DNA from: Trichococcus palustris
GTDB taxonomy: Bacteria; Bacillota; Bacilli; Lactobacillales; Aerococcaceae
Reading direction: 5' to 3'
Assembly (NCBI RefSeq): GCF_900114465.1
Contig: NZ_FOTD01000012.1
Span: 29,170 to 93,169, forward strand
Length of the DNA: 64,000 nt
The position numbers and the translations under genes are program-made. How positions within the stretch are numbered: the first letter of the stretch is position 1; each line of letters starts with the position of its first letter. This document shows, in pieces, positions 37,601 through 46,358 of this stretch. A model generated the notes under the pieces. That model made no database searches. It worked only from the letters and a program-made list of their open reading frames with translations, and had not been told where the DNA came from.

Positions 37601-38420
37601 CGGTCTGCTGATGCAGGCGCTGAGGGAGGATATCCCCGGCGAGGATATCACGACCAATGCCATCATCCGCAAAAACCAAAGAGGGACTGTCCAATTGCTG
37701 TGCAAACAGGACGGCTTCATCTCCGGATTGGATATATTCCGTCGCGTTTTCGAGTTGTTGGATGACACGGCGGAAATGGAGACTACTTTCAAGGACGGCG
37801 ATGCCGTCAAGAACGGCGACTTGCTTGCGACGGTTTCGGCCGATGTCCGTGTGCTCCTTTCCGGAGAACGGACGGCATTGAATTACATGCAACGCATGAG
37901 CGGTATCACGACGCACACCCGCCGACTAGCCGGGATACTGGACGGGACGAAAACGAAGCTTCTGGATTCCCGCAAAACGACCCCGAACATGAGGCTGTTC
38001 GAAAAATACGCAGTCAAAGTGGGCGGCGGGCACAACCATCGCTTCAACCTGTCGGACGGCATCCTGATCAAGGACAACCACATCGATGCTGCCGGCGGTG
38101 TGAAAGAGGCGATTGCGTCAGCCAAGGAGTATGCCCCCTTCGTCCGGAAGATCGAGGTGGAGGTCGAAACGCTTGAAAGGGTGACGGAAGCCTTGGAAGC
38201 TGGCGCCGACATCATCATGCTGGACAATATGGACACGCAGATGCTGAAGCAGGCCATCCAGCTCATCGGCGGAAAGGCGCAAACCGAATGCTCGGGCAAT
38301 GTGACCGGAGAACGGCTGGCGGAATTGGCTGCAGTCGGGGTGGACTTTATCTCGTGTGGCGCCCTAACCCACTCTTCGCCGATCCTTGATCTATCCCTGA
38401 AAAACCTCCGGCTGTTGTAG
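37566..38420 (+). CDS. nadC: Nicotinate-nucleotide pyrophosphorylase (quinolinate phosphoribosyltransferase)
   Basis: NadC makes nicotinate mononucleotide from quinolinate and PRPP. The 284-residue protein shows SGERTALNYMQRMSGITT, LLDSRKTTPNMR, GGGHNHRFNLSDGILIKDNH and EVETLERV...IIMLDNM, all family signatures. ATG 37566 is chosen over the in-frame TTG at 37560 because GAAGGGAAC then lies at a suitable distance. It ends the nad operon, followed by a terminator at 38482. Confidence 0.96.
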   Translation: MNDYATQKLNIDGLLMQALREDIPGEDITTNAIIRKNQRGTVQLLCKQDGFISGLDIFRRVFELLDDTAEMETTFKDGDAVKNGDLLATVSADVRVLLSGERTALNYMQRMSGITTHTRRLAGILDGTKTKLLDSRKTTPNMRLFEKYAVKVGGGHNHRFNLSDGILIKDNHIDAAGGVKEAIASAKEYAPFVRKIEVEVETLERVTEALEAGADIIMLDNMDTQMLKQAIQLIGGKAQTECSGNVTGERLAELAAVGVDFISCGALTHSSPILDLSLKNLRLL

Positions 38421-38481
38421 TTGAAAACAGAACGGACTAAATCGACGAGTATTTCAACAAATATATAGGAAAAACGATAGG

Positions 38482-38528
38482 AAAACAGCAATCATTCCCC
38501 TTCAGAGCGGGATGATTGCTGTTTTTTT
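38482..38528 (+). terminator. Terminator of the nadABC operon
   Basis: AACAGCAATCAT pairs with ATGATTGCTGTT and is followed by seven T residues. Confidence 0.9.
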
Positions 38529-38531
38529 GAT

Positions 38532-39101
38532 CTAGCGGCCCAAACCGTATGTCCCTGTCGGTTTATCTAAAAACAGAGGCAGATGGGGTTGCCAAAACGT
38601 GAAGGAAATCAGGGCGGCCATGAAAAGCACGATGAAGCCGGCAGCCACGTACAGCCAAAGTCGGTTGGGTTCGGCATAGCGATAGACATGGACGGCGGAA
38701 ACCTGTCCGACGATGATCCCCAAAAAGAAGAGGATGCCGTCCACCAACAGCGACTCGATGCCAAAGGCGCCTTCCATTGTGTAGAAGAAAGTGACGATGA
38801 TCAGAGGGCATACGAACAGCGCAGCGGCAGCGGCCAGCAGCAGTCTGGCAGCGGCAAGCTCGCCTTTTTCCCGGAAGAACAGAAAGACCAGCAGGAACCA
38901 CACGAGCGTCGGCCAAAAGCTCATCTTCAGGTGCTCCCATACGCTCTCGTTGATCGGCACAAACAGGCCGACGAAGACGGTGTTGCCCGACCAAGCGAAG
39001 ATGAAATGCGTCAAGGTGCCAAAAAAGATGATGAACGGAATGCCGTACAGCAGGTAACGGACAGCGGACCGATCGGCAAGGGGGTTCTGTGGACGGATCA
39101 T
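38532..39101 (-). CDS. DUF6512-family integral membrane protein
   Basis: This 189-residue protein has about six hydrophobic segments and the family-typical phrase FVPINESVWEHLKMSFWPTL. Function is unknown. The start is set at ATG 39101 (MIRPQNPLAD) with AAGGAG 9 bp upstream; the frame continues 10 codons further. Its promoter and ribosome-site region is duplicated at 52218-52295, where no gene follows. Confidence 0.82.
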   Translation of the reverse strand: MIRPQNPLADRSAVRYLLYGIPFIIFFGTLTHFIFAWSGNTVFVGLFVPINESVWEHLKMSFWPTLVWFLLVFLFFREKGELAAARLLLAAAAALFVCPLIIVTFFYTMEGAFGIESLLVDGILFFLGIIVGQVSAVHVYRYAEPNRLWLYVAAGFIVLFMAALISFTFWQPHLPLFLDKPTGTYGLGR

Positions 39102-39107
39102 AAAGAG

Positions 39108-39186
39108 CAGCTCCTTTTTAGATATCTTCATTCACACATATTATAGTTTTTCCGGGGGCCTATTTCCAGAAATTGTATACATGGAC
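39108..39186 (-). repeat. Promoter/RBS block of the DUF6512 gene (copy 1 of a duplicated block)
   Basis: On the reverse strand this block contains TGGAAA, a 17-bp spacer, TATAAT (39145-39140) and AAGGAGCTG. The same arrangement recurs at 52218-52295: TTATAGTTTTTCCGGGG is identical apart from one extra G here (GGGGG), and GTTTCCA/ATTTCCA plus the AAGGAGCTG site are shared. The gap 39187-39352 has no gene. Confidence 0.6.
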
Positions 39187-39352
39187 CGTTCATGGATAGG
39201 ACTTACAGGATGACTGCTGGGGAACATACGTCAGGGATGAGTTGAGTCAGGCGAAAAATTATCCTTTGTATCAGTTTCGACCATTTGGATTGATTTCTGA
39301 TCAGTACATCAATTAAAGAAATAAATTTTCCGGCGAAAATACACAAAAACGA

Positions 39353-39392
39353 AGACGGGGCTGCTCCTTTTGAGAGACAGCCCCGTTTTTTA
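39353..39392. terminator. Terminator of the FMN-reductase/ApbE operon
   Basis: AACGGGGCTG pairs with CAGCCCCGTT. The stronger T run is on the + strand, but a T-rich stretch also follows on the reverse strand, on which the operon is transcribed. Confidence 0.6.
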
Positions 39393-39442
39393 TTAGGGTA
39401 CGACGGATGTATTTTCCGCTTTCTGATTCGTTATAGCACAGC

Positions 39443-40639
39443 TTAGGGTTTGACGGATGCGCTTGAAGCCGCGTCCACATCATCGCTGTGATGGTCTTTG
39501 ACTGATGCGCTTGAAGCGGCATCGACATCGCCTGACAGCTTTTGGCCGGTTTGGGCAAGGTACCAGTCGATGATCGGTTTGAAGTCCAAGATGTATTCGT
39601 TGACCCCAGCATAATTGCCTTCTTTGTCATGCAATGCCTGATAATTATGCACGACATACTTGTCCGGTCCGTGAGTCGGGACGTTGACGCGGAATGCATC
39701 CATTGCGCCGGAACGCAATTGTTGAAGCACCCATTCCACCCCTTTATGCACTCTTTCCGGATGGCACTTGGACAGCGGGTTGCCGACTTGGCCGGGCACG
39801 CGCGCAGCGAGCATTTCTTCCGCCGGCTTCGTGTAGTTGTAATACAAGAATTGGTTGTTGCTGTCGGCATACGTCAATTCCATCGGCATCGAGGCCAGGA
39901 AGTAATTCAGCTGATCCACGGTCAACAAGCCGCGGTCCAGTTTGACGTATGTATTGCCTTCCACAGCACCGACAAGCTGGGCGGCTTGCTCGAGCCAATC
40001 ATCGGCTTCTTTATCGACGCCTTCAATGGTGGTCGCGATTTTTCCTGTGGCGAACAGATCTTCCGGTTCAAGGACCGGTTTTTTGGGGCCCTCAATTGCG
40101 GAAAATAAAGTGATGAACTGGGCAAATTTTTCCAAACAACTCTCGAGAAAATCGATGGTGCGTTGTTCCTTCAAGTTTTCTTGCTCATCGAAAGCTTCTT
40201 TGACTTTTCCCAGCAAAAATTCATTCCCCGGCATTACGACCGCATGGACACCAGGTGCATCGAGAATCTGGCGGAGGTGCAGCTGCGCGCGGGAAGAGCC
40301 TTGGTCATAATAGGAAGCCCCGACGATCATGACCGGTTTGTTTTCTAAGGGGTGGATTTTGAAAGATAGCCATTCCAGCACACTTTTCAAGCTTGCTGGA
40401 ATCGTATGGTTATGCTCGGGAGTGGCGATGATCACGCCATCCGCCTGCAAAATCTTATGGTTCAGTTTTTGAATAGCTGCACTGTTCGTCTGGTCGTCGC
40501 TTTGATTGAACAGCGGGATGTCCTTTATTTCCAGTATTTCCAAATCAAATAAGTGGCTGAAGTGTTTTTTGATGTATTTCAATAATAGGCGATTATATGA
40601 TACTTCTGCATTGGATCCTACAATACCGACTAATCTCAT
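39443..40639 (-). CDS. NADPH-dependent FMN reductase-PAS fusion with tandem flavinylation-like tail
   Basis: This 398-residue protein has three parts. Residues 1-185 are a flavodoxin-like NADPH-dependent FMN reductase domain ([10 protein letters not shown] phosphate loop, [27 protein letters not shown]). Residues about 250-360 are a PAS domain of the type seen with DUF438 proteins ([25 protein letters not shown]). The last 28 residues carry two identical 11-residue units, [11 protein letters not shown] (371-381 and 387-397), joined by DHHSD. The unit resembles the short Asp-x-x-Ser-Ser-Ala-Ser flavinylation sites modified by ApbE. With ApbE encoded in the same operon, covalent FMN on the tail is likely, though inferred. 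There is no signal peptide. It lies 18 bp after a second FMN reductase. Confidence 0.88.
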   Translation of the reverse strand: MRLVGIVGSNAEVSYNRLLLKYIKKHFSHLFDLEILEIKDIPLFNQSDDQTNSAAIQKLNHKILQADGVIIATPEHNHTIPASLKSVLEWLSFKIHPLENKPVMIVGASYYDQGSSRAQLHLRQILDAPGVHAVVMPGNEFLLGKVKEAFDEQENLKEQRTIDFLESCLEKFAQFITLFSAIEGPKKPVLEPEDLFATGKIATTIEGVDKEADDWLEQAAQLVGAVEGNTYVKLDRGLLTVDQLNYFLASMPMELTYADSNNQFLYYNYTKPAEEMLAARVPGQVGNPLSKCHPERVHKGVEWVLQQLRSGAMDAFRVNVPTHGPDKYVVHNYQALHDKEGNYAGVNEYILDFKPIIDWYLAQTGQKLSGDVDAASSASVKDHHSDDVDAASSASVKP

Positions 40640-40657
40640 GATGCATTTCTCCGATCT

Positions 40658-41266
40658 TTAATTGTTTTCCCAGGAAAAGTTTTCAGCTGCTTTTTTATTC
40701 ATCGCATGGGTATGGGTCAGTTGTTTCATGATGTCGATGAACAGCAAGAAATCCTCGAACAGACCTTCAAGTTCTTTCACTCGGTCTTGGCTTTTCAAGT
40801 TGTTGTCTTCATCGAATGCCTGCAGGGAATTGCTGAGCAGGAACTCTGAACTTGGCATGATGCGAGCCTTCAACTCAGGCGCATCCAAAATTTGACGTAG
40901 ATGCGCTTGCGCCCTTGAGGAACCTAACGTGCCGTAGGAAGCGCCGGTGATCATGACGGGTTTATCGACGAACGGGTATATGCCGTAGGACAACCAGCTC
41001 AAGGCGCTCATAAGCGAAGCGGGGACGGCATGGTCGTATTCGGGCGTGCTGATGATGACACCGTCTGCCGCCTCGATCTTATCCGCCAATGCTTTCACTT
41101 CTGCGGGTACTTGCATATCCGCCGGTTTGTTGAAAATGGGCAGATCCTTGATTTCAACGATTTCGATTTCCGCCTTGCCCGCAAAATGCTTTTGGATGAA
41201 TTGCAGCAACATGCGGTTTGTGGAGTGGTCGGAGTTTGTGCCGACTAGGCCGATTAATTTATTCAT
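40658..41266 (-). CDS. NADPH-dependent FMN reductase (flavodoxin fold)
   Basis: This 202-residue single-domain paralogue of the N-terminal half of the following gene has the same landmarks: GTNSDHSTNRMLL, STPEYDHAVPASLMSAL and [27 protein letters not shown]. The frame is open for 75 codons further upstream, but ATG 41266 is supported by GGAAGGAAG and by the domain start; upstream codons run into the apbE gene. It lacks the PAS domain and the DAASSAS tail, so the two reductases may form a pair that passes electrons to the tailed partner. The enzyme should use NAD(P)H to reduce flavin or quinone-like acceptors in the cytoplasm. Confidence 0.9.
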   Translation of the reverse strand: MNKLIGLVGTNSDHSTNRMLLQFIQKHFAGKAEIEIVEIKDLPIFNKPADMQVPAEVKALADKIEAADGVIISTPEYDHAVPASLMSALSWLSYGIYPFVDKPVMITGASYGTLGSSRAQAHLRQILDAPELKARIMPSSEFLLSNSLQAFDEDNNLKSQDRVKELEGLFEDFLLFIDIMKQLTHTHAMNKKAAENFSWENN

Positions 41267-41315
41267 GTGAAAACTTCCTTCCAAAATAGTTTTTTTAAAG
41301 AACAAAAACACGTGA

Positions 41316-42260
41316 TCAAGCTGTGTTTTGAAGCAGTATTTTTCCCTCCAAGCCTCTGGAGTATGTGATTTTTCCATCTTTCGTGATAAGGATACCATCG
41401 ATTTCTTCCGAACGTTCCAAGGCAGCGAGGATGGCTTCGGGGGATTGGCCGAACAAGCGGCTCGTCCAGATTTCCCCAGTAATGGATGCATCCGAAACGA
41501 TGGTTAAGCTGACCACATCGGTTTCGATCGGATAGCCGATTTTTGGGTCCAAGATATGGTGATATTGTTTTCCTTGCGCTTCTAGATGCCGTTCATACAC
41601 TCCCGAGGTCACTGTCGACTGATTCCGGATCTTCAGTACCGCGCTGTAGTGATTGCGGGGGAGAAGCGGATTTTGAATGCCGATGCGCCAATAAAGATCC
41701 GCATGATTTTTGGCCGGTCCCAGGACGACAACGTTTCCGCCCAAATTGATGAGTGCGGAAGATACGCCGATCTCCTTAAAATAAGTCACCAACAAATCGG
41801 CGATGTAGCCTTTTGCCAACGCCCCTAAATCAATTGCCATGCCTTTCTCTTGCAGGAAAACTGTATGATTTTTTTCGGACAAAAGTATCTTTTTTGGATC
41901 GGTGATGGGAAGCAATTGCTGGATTTCCCTATCCGTCGGTACTTTAGCATCGCTGAAGCCGATCCGCCAGGTTTGGACTAACGGCCCGATTGCGATATTC
42001 AGCTGGCTGTTGGCAGCCTCGCTATGGGATTTCCCCATTTTGATCAAGTGGAATAGCTCAGGATGGACGGCCAGGGGAGCCGTTCCGGCCAAATGATTGA
42101 TCTGCATCAGCTCCGATCGCGGATCATTGGCACTGAAACGTTGCTCGTATCTTTTCAGCCGCCGCGCAGCCTCTGCCAAAATCGGATCCGGAGAGTCATG
42201 TTCCACTACCAAATCGATGATTGTGCCCATCAAGCGAATCGTTGCTCTTTGTTGTTCCAT
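41316..42260 (-). CDS. apbE: FAD:protein FMN transferase (ApbE), cytoplasmic form
   Basis: ApbE moves FMN from FAD onto a Ser/Thr of target proteins. In this 314-residue protein the family motifs are intact: DLGALAKGYIAD, LINLGGNVVVLG, STVTSGVYER and HHILDPKIGYPI, plus the acidic magnesium site VSDASITGEIW-like region near residue 265. Unlike most bacterial ApbE proteins it has no signal peptide or lipobox, so it should act in the cytoplasm, matching a cytoplasmic target in the same operon. ATG 42260 with AAGGCGGTG upstream is preferred over an in-frame start at 42290 that would overlap the regulator's stop. Confidence 0.93.
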   Translation of the reverse strand: MEQQRATIRLMGTIIDLVVEHDSPDPILAEAARRLKRYEQRFSANDPRSELMQINHLAGTAPLAVHPELFHLIKMGKSHSEAANSQLNIAIGPLVQTWRIGFSDAKVPTDREIQQLLPITDPKKILLSEKNHTVFLQEKGMAIDLGALAKGYIADLLVTYFKEIGVSSALINLGGNVVVLGPAKNHADLYWRIGIQNPLLPRNHYSAVLKIRNQSTVTSGVYERHLEAQGKQYHHILDPKIGYPIETDVVSLTIVSDASITGEIWTSRLFGQSPEAILAALERSEEIDGILITKDGKITYSRGLEGKILLQNTA

Positions 42261-42286
42261 CTCATCACCGCCTTTAAGATTGACTA

Positions 42287-43165
42287 TCATTCCAACGCAA
42301 TATTCCCGGCCAGGATTTCATTTTCTAAATGCGCCAATTCTTTCAGCGCAATCGTGTTTTTGTTGATCTTCGAATAGGCTCTGGCATCGTAGATCAATTC
42401 CAATACCTCCCGCTGGGGTTTCTTTTGGATGATCGCATTCTTTGCCAATTGAATGGCGGCACGGGCTAGATAGTAAGTAACGTGATTATCTGAGCAAATG
42501 GAGAGGGCATAAGACAGCAAGGCGGTGCTCACTTCGATCTCATTGATGAGGGAATAGAAGGTACCGCTTTGAAAAACGATATTCAGCACGCGCCAGACAT
42601 CCTCCATCGTCTTGATCGGATAAGTATAGATTCTCTCGAGTACTTTACTGAAATAAAATTCTGCTTTTTCCGGATTTTCCTCACGGCTGTAGACCATGCC
42701 GATACCGGTGTAGGCCAACAGGCGAAATATTTCTGCTTCGTTGGCATCATCCGCCAACAGGATTTGATCGAAGGTGAATAAGATATCCGTCACGGGAACG
42801 TGTTGCGCAATCATGATGAAGCCGTTCAGATAATGGAAGCGCAAGGCCAGCTTGGTTTCTTCAATTTCGGTCACGGCGATACTTTGCAGCAGGTCGGCCG
42901 CTTGATCGTATTCGCTGGTGATCAAAAAGAATTCCGCTTTGTTCATTTTTTCTGTCGTTTCTGTGTATTGGACGCCGACTTTAGGGAACAGTTCCCCCAA
43001 AGGCAGATTCAGCCGGTTGCACAGTTTTATCAGAATCTTTAAATTCGGGACTTGGCCGTTGTTTTCAAAGCGGCTCAAAGTCGCTTGGGTACAGATGCCT
43101 TCCGCCAAATCCACTTGCGAGAGGTTCAGCGCTTTTCGGGCTTCAATAAATCGTTCGATATTCAT
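42287..43165 (-). CDS. XRE-type regulator with TPR-like C-terminal domain (Rgg/PlcR-like)
   Basis: This 292-residue protein has an N-terminal Cro/CI helix-turn-helix (residues 1-60, ARKALNLSQVDLAEGICTQ...LSRFENNGQ). A long all-helical C-terminal region with TPR-like repeats follows (MNKAEFFLITSEYDQAADLL, FYFSKVLERIY), the layout of Rgg/PlcR/MutR peptide- or ligand-sensing regulators. ATG 43165 with GTGGAGG is chosen. It is the first gene of a reverse-strand operon with apbE and the two FMN reductases (27-bp gap), so it probably controls that redox cassette. The signal is unknown; no peptide pheromone gene was found beside it. Confidence 0.85.
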   Translation of the reverse strand: MNIERFIEARKALNLSQVDLAEGICTQATLSRFENNGQVPNLKILIKLCNRLNLPLGELFPKVGVQYTETTEKMNKAEFFLITSEYDQAADLLQSIAVTEIEETKLALRFHYLNGFIMIAQHVPVTDILFTFDQILLADDANEAEIFRLLAYTGIGMVYSREENPEKAEFYFSKVLERIYTYPIKTMEDVWRVLNIVFQSGTFYSLINEIEVSTALLSYALSICSDNHVTYYLARAAIQLAKNAIIQKKPQREVLELIYDARAYSKINKNTIALKELAHLENEILAGNIALE

Positions 43166-43497
43166 TTTTTCCTCCACTAAGCATTTGGTGGGATACTGAC
43201 GAATAAGAGTCAGTCTGATTATTTGTGTGTTAATTCACATATCTTATATAAGTGATTATACTCCTGATGAATATTACGGTCAAGGGAATATATAAAAATT
43301 TATATAAACCCTCTTGAAAAAGGCATGTGAAGGCGGCAGAAAGGCTCCGAACACCGAAACAGTTACCCCAGAAAATAATAAAGAAGAAGGCTATCGGCGT
43401 AATCCGAAGCTTGCGGCTGTGCTGAAACAATATAAATGGGTTAGTGGATAGCTTTTCAAGCAGATTACTTTACAAAAAGGTGTGTTCTGCTTTACTA
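43166..43497. other. Gene-free AT-rich spacer between divergent operons
   Basis: No credible gene was found. The spacer carries the upstream regions of the reverse-strand XRE operon and of the forward MarR/nitroreductase pair, and base composition begins to fall here. Confidence 0.6.
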
Positions 43498-43524
43498 TTG
43501 ACTAATCAATCGTTGACAAGTCAA
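43498..43524. promoter_or_regulatory. Tandem palindromes, likely MarR operator
   Basis: TTGACTAATCAA (imperfect) and TTGACAAGTCAA (perfect TTGAC/GTCAA) sit 3 bp apart, 45 bp upstream of the marR start, followed by TTGATCAA at 43532-43539. The placement over the likely -35 region fits autorepression. Confidence 0.55.
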
Positions 43525-43568
43525 TGGTTGGTTGATCAAATAAATGAGCACAATCGGGGTGGAAATTT

Positions 43569-43982
43569 ATGGATTTGAGAGATATAAGCAGGTTGCTGTA
43601 TCAGATCAAACTAACCAATCAGGAGATCAATACATTATTCGAAAAAGAAACAGGTTTTAGTTTGACACGGTATGAGATGCTGCTGTTCCTGAAAGAAAAA
43701 GGGATTTGCTCCCAAAACCAGGTACAAACAGAACTAAAAATAGATAGCGCAGCAATCACGCGCCATCTGAAAATTTTAGAAAAAAAGGGCTATGTCATCC
43801 GGAAACGGAACGCAGAGAACAATAGAGAGGTCTTTGTTCAATTATCAGAGAAGGCAATCCAAGATTTGGAAGCTTGCGGAAAAGAACATGATCAAGGAAA
43901 AACTTCCCTATCCCTCTCATTAAGCGATGAGGAAGCACAACAATTATCCTATTTATTGAACAAACTATACTTGAAAAGATAA
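43569..43982 (+). CDS. MarR-family transcriptional regulator
   Basis: This 137-residue winged-helix regulator has the recognition region LKIDSAAITRHLKILEKKGYVIRKRNAENNREVFVQL, covering the recognition helix and wing with the conserved D/R pair. The N- and C-terminal helices form the dimer interface. It is 20 bp before a nitroreductase gene, which it probably represses together with itself through the palindromes at 43498-43524. GGGGTGG precedes the ATG. The ligand is unknown; phenolic or quinone stress is usual for MarR/nitroreductase pairs. Confidence 0.92.
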   Translation: MDLRDISRLLYQIKLTNQEINTLFEKETGFSLTRYEMLLFLKEKGICSQNQVQTELKIDSAAITRHLKILEKKGYVIRKRNAENNREVFVQLSEKAIQDLEACGKEHDQGKTSLSLSLSDEEAQQLSYLLNKLYLKR

Positions 43983-44002
43983 GAAGAAAGAGGATGTAAA
44001 CT

Positions 44003-44641
44003 ATGACAAAAAAATTTATCAACAACGATTTTTCAGATATCGCCTTCGGAAGAAAATCTATCCGCCTGTATGATGAAAATATTAAAATCAGTCAAGAGGA
44101 AATGCTGGAAATGATCCAGGAAGCTACAACGACACCTTCATCGGTAAACATGCAGCCTTGGCGTTTTGTGGTAGTTGAGACTGATGAAGCAAAATCCAAA
44201 TTAAAACCATTGATCCGTTTCAACACAAGACAAAATGATACTTCGTCAGCGATGATTCTTATATTCGGGGATATGAGATGCTACGAGTATGGGGAAGAAA
44301 TCTATAGCGCAGCTGTCGAACAAGGGAAAATGTCCGCGGAAGTCCGGGATCAACAATTGGCTGCCATTATTCCTTATTACAAGAACTTTTCAAAAGAGCA
44401 AATGAATGATGTTGTGAAAATCGATTCCAGTTTGGCAGCGATGCAATTCATGCTTGTGGCCCGTGCCCATGGATATGACACGAACCCTATTGGTGGATTT
44501 GAAGCGGATCAATTGGCAGAGGCGGTTGATTTGGATAAAGAAAGATACGTCCCAGTCATGATTTTATCCATCGGTAAAGCAATGGAAGAAGGATACGAAT
44601 CGGTACGATTTGCGCCAGAGAAAATTACTGCATTCAAATAA
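44003..44641 (+). CDS. Nitroreductase family protein
   Basis: This 212-residue FMN-dependent enzyme starts with the family pattern FGRKSIRLYDENIKIS (Arg-Ser/Lys FMN contacts) and contains TPSSVNMQPWRFVVV, SSLAAMQFMLVARAHGYDTNPIGGF and VPVMILSIGKA. It resembles YdgI/YodC-type NAD(P)H nitroreductases that reduce nitroaromatics or quinones. It is co-transcribed with marR. A long hairpin at 44663-44733 follows. Confidence 0.92.
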   Translation: MTKKFINNDFSDIAFGRKSIRLYDENIKISQEEMLEMIQEATTTPSSVNMQPWRFVVVETDEAKSKLKPLIRFNTRQNDTSSAMILIFGDMRCYEYGEEIYSAAVEQGKMSAEVRDQQLAAIIPYYKNFSKEQMNDVVKIDSSLAAMQFMLVARAHGYDTNPIGGFEADQLAEAVDLDKERYVPVMILSIGKAMEEGYESVRFAPEKITAFK

Positions 44642-44662
44642 GAATAAAGTTAACAGTGCATA

Positions 44663-44733
44663 AAAAAATCCTCGTTGGGTAATGGAATAGAATTGGTTCG
44701 CCAACTACTATTCAACACTCAGGAGGATTCTTT
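44663..44733 (+). terminator. Possible terminator after the nitroreductase
   Basis: AAAAATCCTC pairs with GAGGATTCTTT, with an inner GAATAG/CTATTC stem. Confidence 0.45.
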
Positions 44734-44783
44734 GCATATATGAAGATAAAAATGGATGAAGAAGCTGCAAGCAATAAGAGAGT

Positions 44784-45054
44784 TTACAGCTTTTTTCTGA
44801 GGCTCATCACCGTAAAGAGGATCAAAGAGATGGAAACCAGAACAAGAATGGTCAATCCGCCATTTCAGCCGCCTATGGCTACCCATTGATTGGGCTGCTG
44901 TGAATATCAGTGCCACTACGGTTATGGAGACAGCACCTGTGAACTGCTGGAAGGTGTTCAAAATACTGTTTTCGTCAGCGTGCTCATCTATAGTCAATTG
45001 GCTTAATGTGACAGGCAACAGATTGCTGACTGAAATACCGGTACCGACCATCGC
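44784..45054 (-). pseudogene. C-terminal remnant of an EmrB/QacA-type MFS transporter
   Basis: On the reverse strand, residues GISVSNLLPVTLSQLTIDEH and SILNTFQQFTGAVSITVVAL match the penultimate part of 14-TM drug exporters. After a frameshift near 44880 the other frame continues NGGLTILVLVSISLILFTVM-SLRKKL and stops at 44784. The first roughly 380 residues of the transporter are missing; the remnant is joined directly to an IS21 istA fragment. Confidence 0.75.
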
Positions 45055-45273
45055 AGATAAAGAATAGCCTTTCTCAATTGCTTGTTTCTCTGGGAAGAGA
45101 AGCTCCTAAAGTCACTGATTAGTCATGGTGCTCGTCAACTGTTCTAATCCAAGAATTTTAGCACGTTTGACGACATCTGAAAATGCATTTCGGAAGCTTC
45201 AAACGTTTGTACTGATTTTACGCTGAGAAATAGTATTGAAATGCAGTTCCAGAATCTTAAGATATCGAATCAT
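45055..45273 (-). pseudogene. IS21-family istA N-terminal remnant
   Basis: Starting at ATG 45273 (RBS CAGGAG) one frame reads MIRYLKILELHFNTISQRKI, then SFRNAFSDVVKRAKILGLEQ-LTSTMTNQ and ELLFPEKQAIEKGY, interrupted by three in-frame stop codons. This is the N-terminal DNA-binding part of an IS21 IstA transposase. The rest of istA and all of istB are absent. It runs straight into the MFS remnant at about 45055. Confidence 0.78.
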
Positions 45274-45569
45274 AAAAAAACTCCTGATATAATGCGTCAT
45301 GTCCGGAGGAATGCAATTCATTATACAGAAGGTTTTTACCTATGGTTTAAAGTAGTTGAATGGTTTTCACTCTCGCATTCAGAGGCTTTATTTCTTGCAT
45401 TTAGTGGCTCATTTTTTCGAACAGGTGGCTCTATTAATTTGTAATATTCAGGTGGATATTACAAAATGATGTAAAAAATATTTAAACTTGGCAATCTCTT
45501 ATTATCCTTTCTTACATTTTTACATCTAGCAATAATGCCTAATAATTACTTATTTTTTTTTAGTTTTGA
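45274..45569. other. Gene-free AT-rich gap
   Basis: No supported gene. The sequence becomes strongly AT-rich from about 45420. One 67-codon frame over the istA remnant is an antisense shadow. Confidence 0.6.
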
Positions 45570-46190
45570 TTAAGTAGTAAAGTATTGATCAATTTCTTCT
45601 TCTGTGAACATCGGATATCCTAGTTTAACTATTTCTCTAGGAGAAATAGTCTGACTAGTTATTTCATATTTAATTTTACTAATCAATTTTGCTTGCAATC
45701 CAAAAATATATTGCGATAATTCTAATTCGTTTTCAAAATTAGTAGAACTAAGATATTCTTTTATTTTATTGTTACTATGGTTTCTGACATGTTCGGCTTT
45801 ATCAGAGTTATCAAACAATATCTCTGGTGAATTTTTGTCTTCAATGTAGAGTTTGCAGCGTTCTTGAATAATTATCGTGTCAAAATAGTGAGTCATTAAT
45901 TGGATGGTTTCTAAATCACTAAAAGCAAATATAATATTCATATCATTTTCGTTAATGAACTTCCGGGTGCTTTCAAAGTCGGTAGAGTAAAAATAATCAA
46001 GCATAGACTTTAGTATGGGTATGAGATTATCAACTTTTAGTGTTCTGTTTTTTTCGAATGTAATTTTTTGCAAGTCTTGATTCAATCGTATTTTAATGCT
46101 TCTATTTGTCAGTATCAGGCCAACAATAGTAACAATAATTGAAGCTAAACCCAATATGTTATTTAATAGCCAATTTAAGAAATTTTCCAT
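45570..46190 (-). CDS. Unrecognised membrane-anchored protein of the AT-rich island
   Basis: This 206-residue protein was not recognised. It has one N-terminal membrane helix (about residues 10-28, ILGLASIIVTIVGLILT) followed by a charged, mostly helical cytoplasmic-looking domain. Base composition and codon use (AT-rich, many AAT/ATT/TTA codons) differ from the core genes on both sides, suggesting recent transfer. It is divergent from the 46359 gene with a 168-bp shared upstream region. The coding frame is long and uninterrupted and starts with ATG, so expression is plausible. Single-helix proteins of this sort occur in mobile or defence loci, but nothing specific supports that here. Confidence 0.6.
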   Translation of the reverse strand: MENFLNWLLNNILGLASIIVTIVGLILTNRSIKIRLNQDLQKITFEKNRTLKVDNLIPILKSMLDYFYSTDFESTRKFINENDMNIIFAFSDLETIQLMTHYFDTIIIQERCKLYIEDKNSPEILFDNSDKAEHVRNHSNNKIKEYLSSTNFENELELSQYIFGLQAKLISKIKYEITSQTISPREIVKLGYPMFTEEEIDQYFTT

Positions 46191-46358
46191 TTTATCACCT
46201 CTACAATATCAGTATATCATTCATTGAAGATGAGTGTGGTTAAAACTAGTAGTTATTTCTCTCTTACGAAATAACTATATTGATGTACAGTTATATATTG
46301 ACTTTGAATCACTAATTCCATTAAAGTAGATTTAGAAAGTATCTCAATTAGTTAAAGG

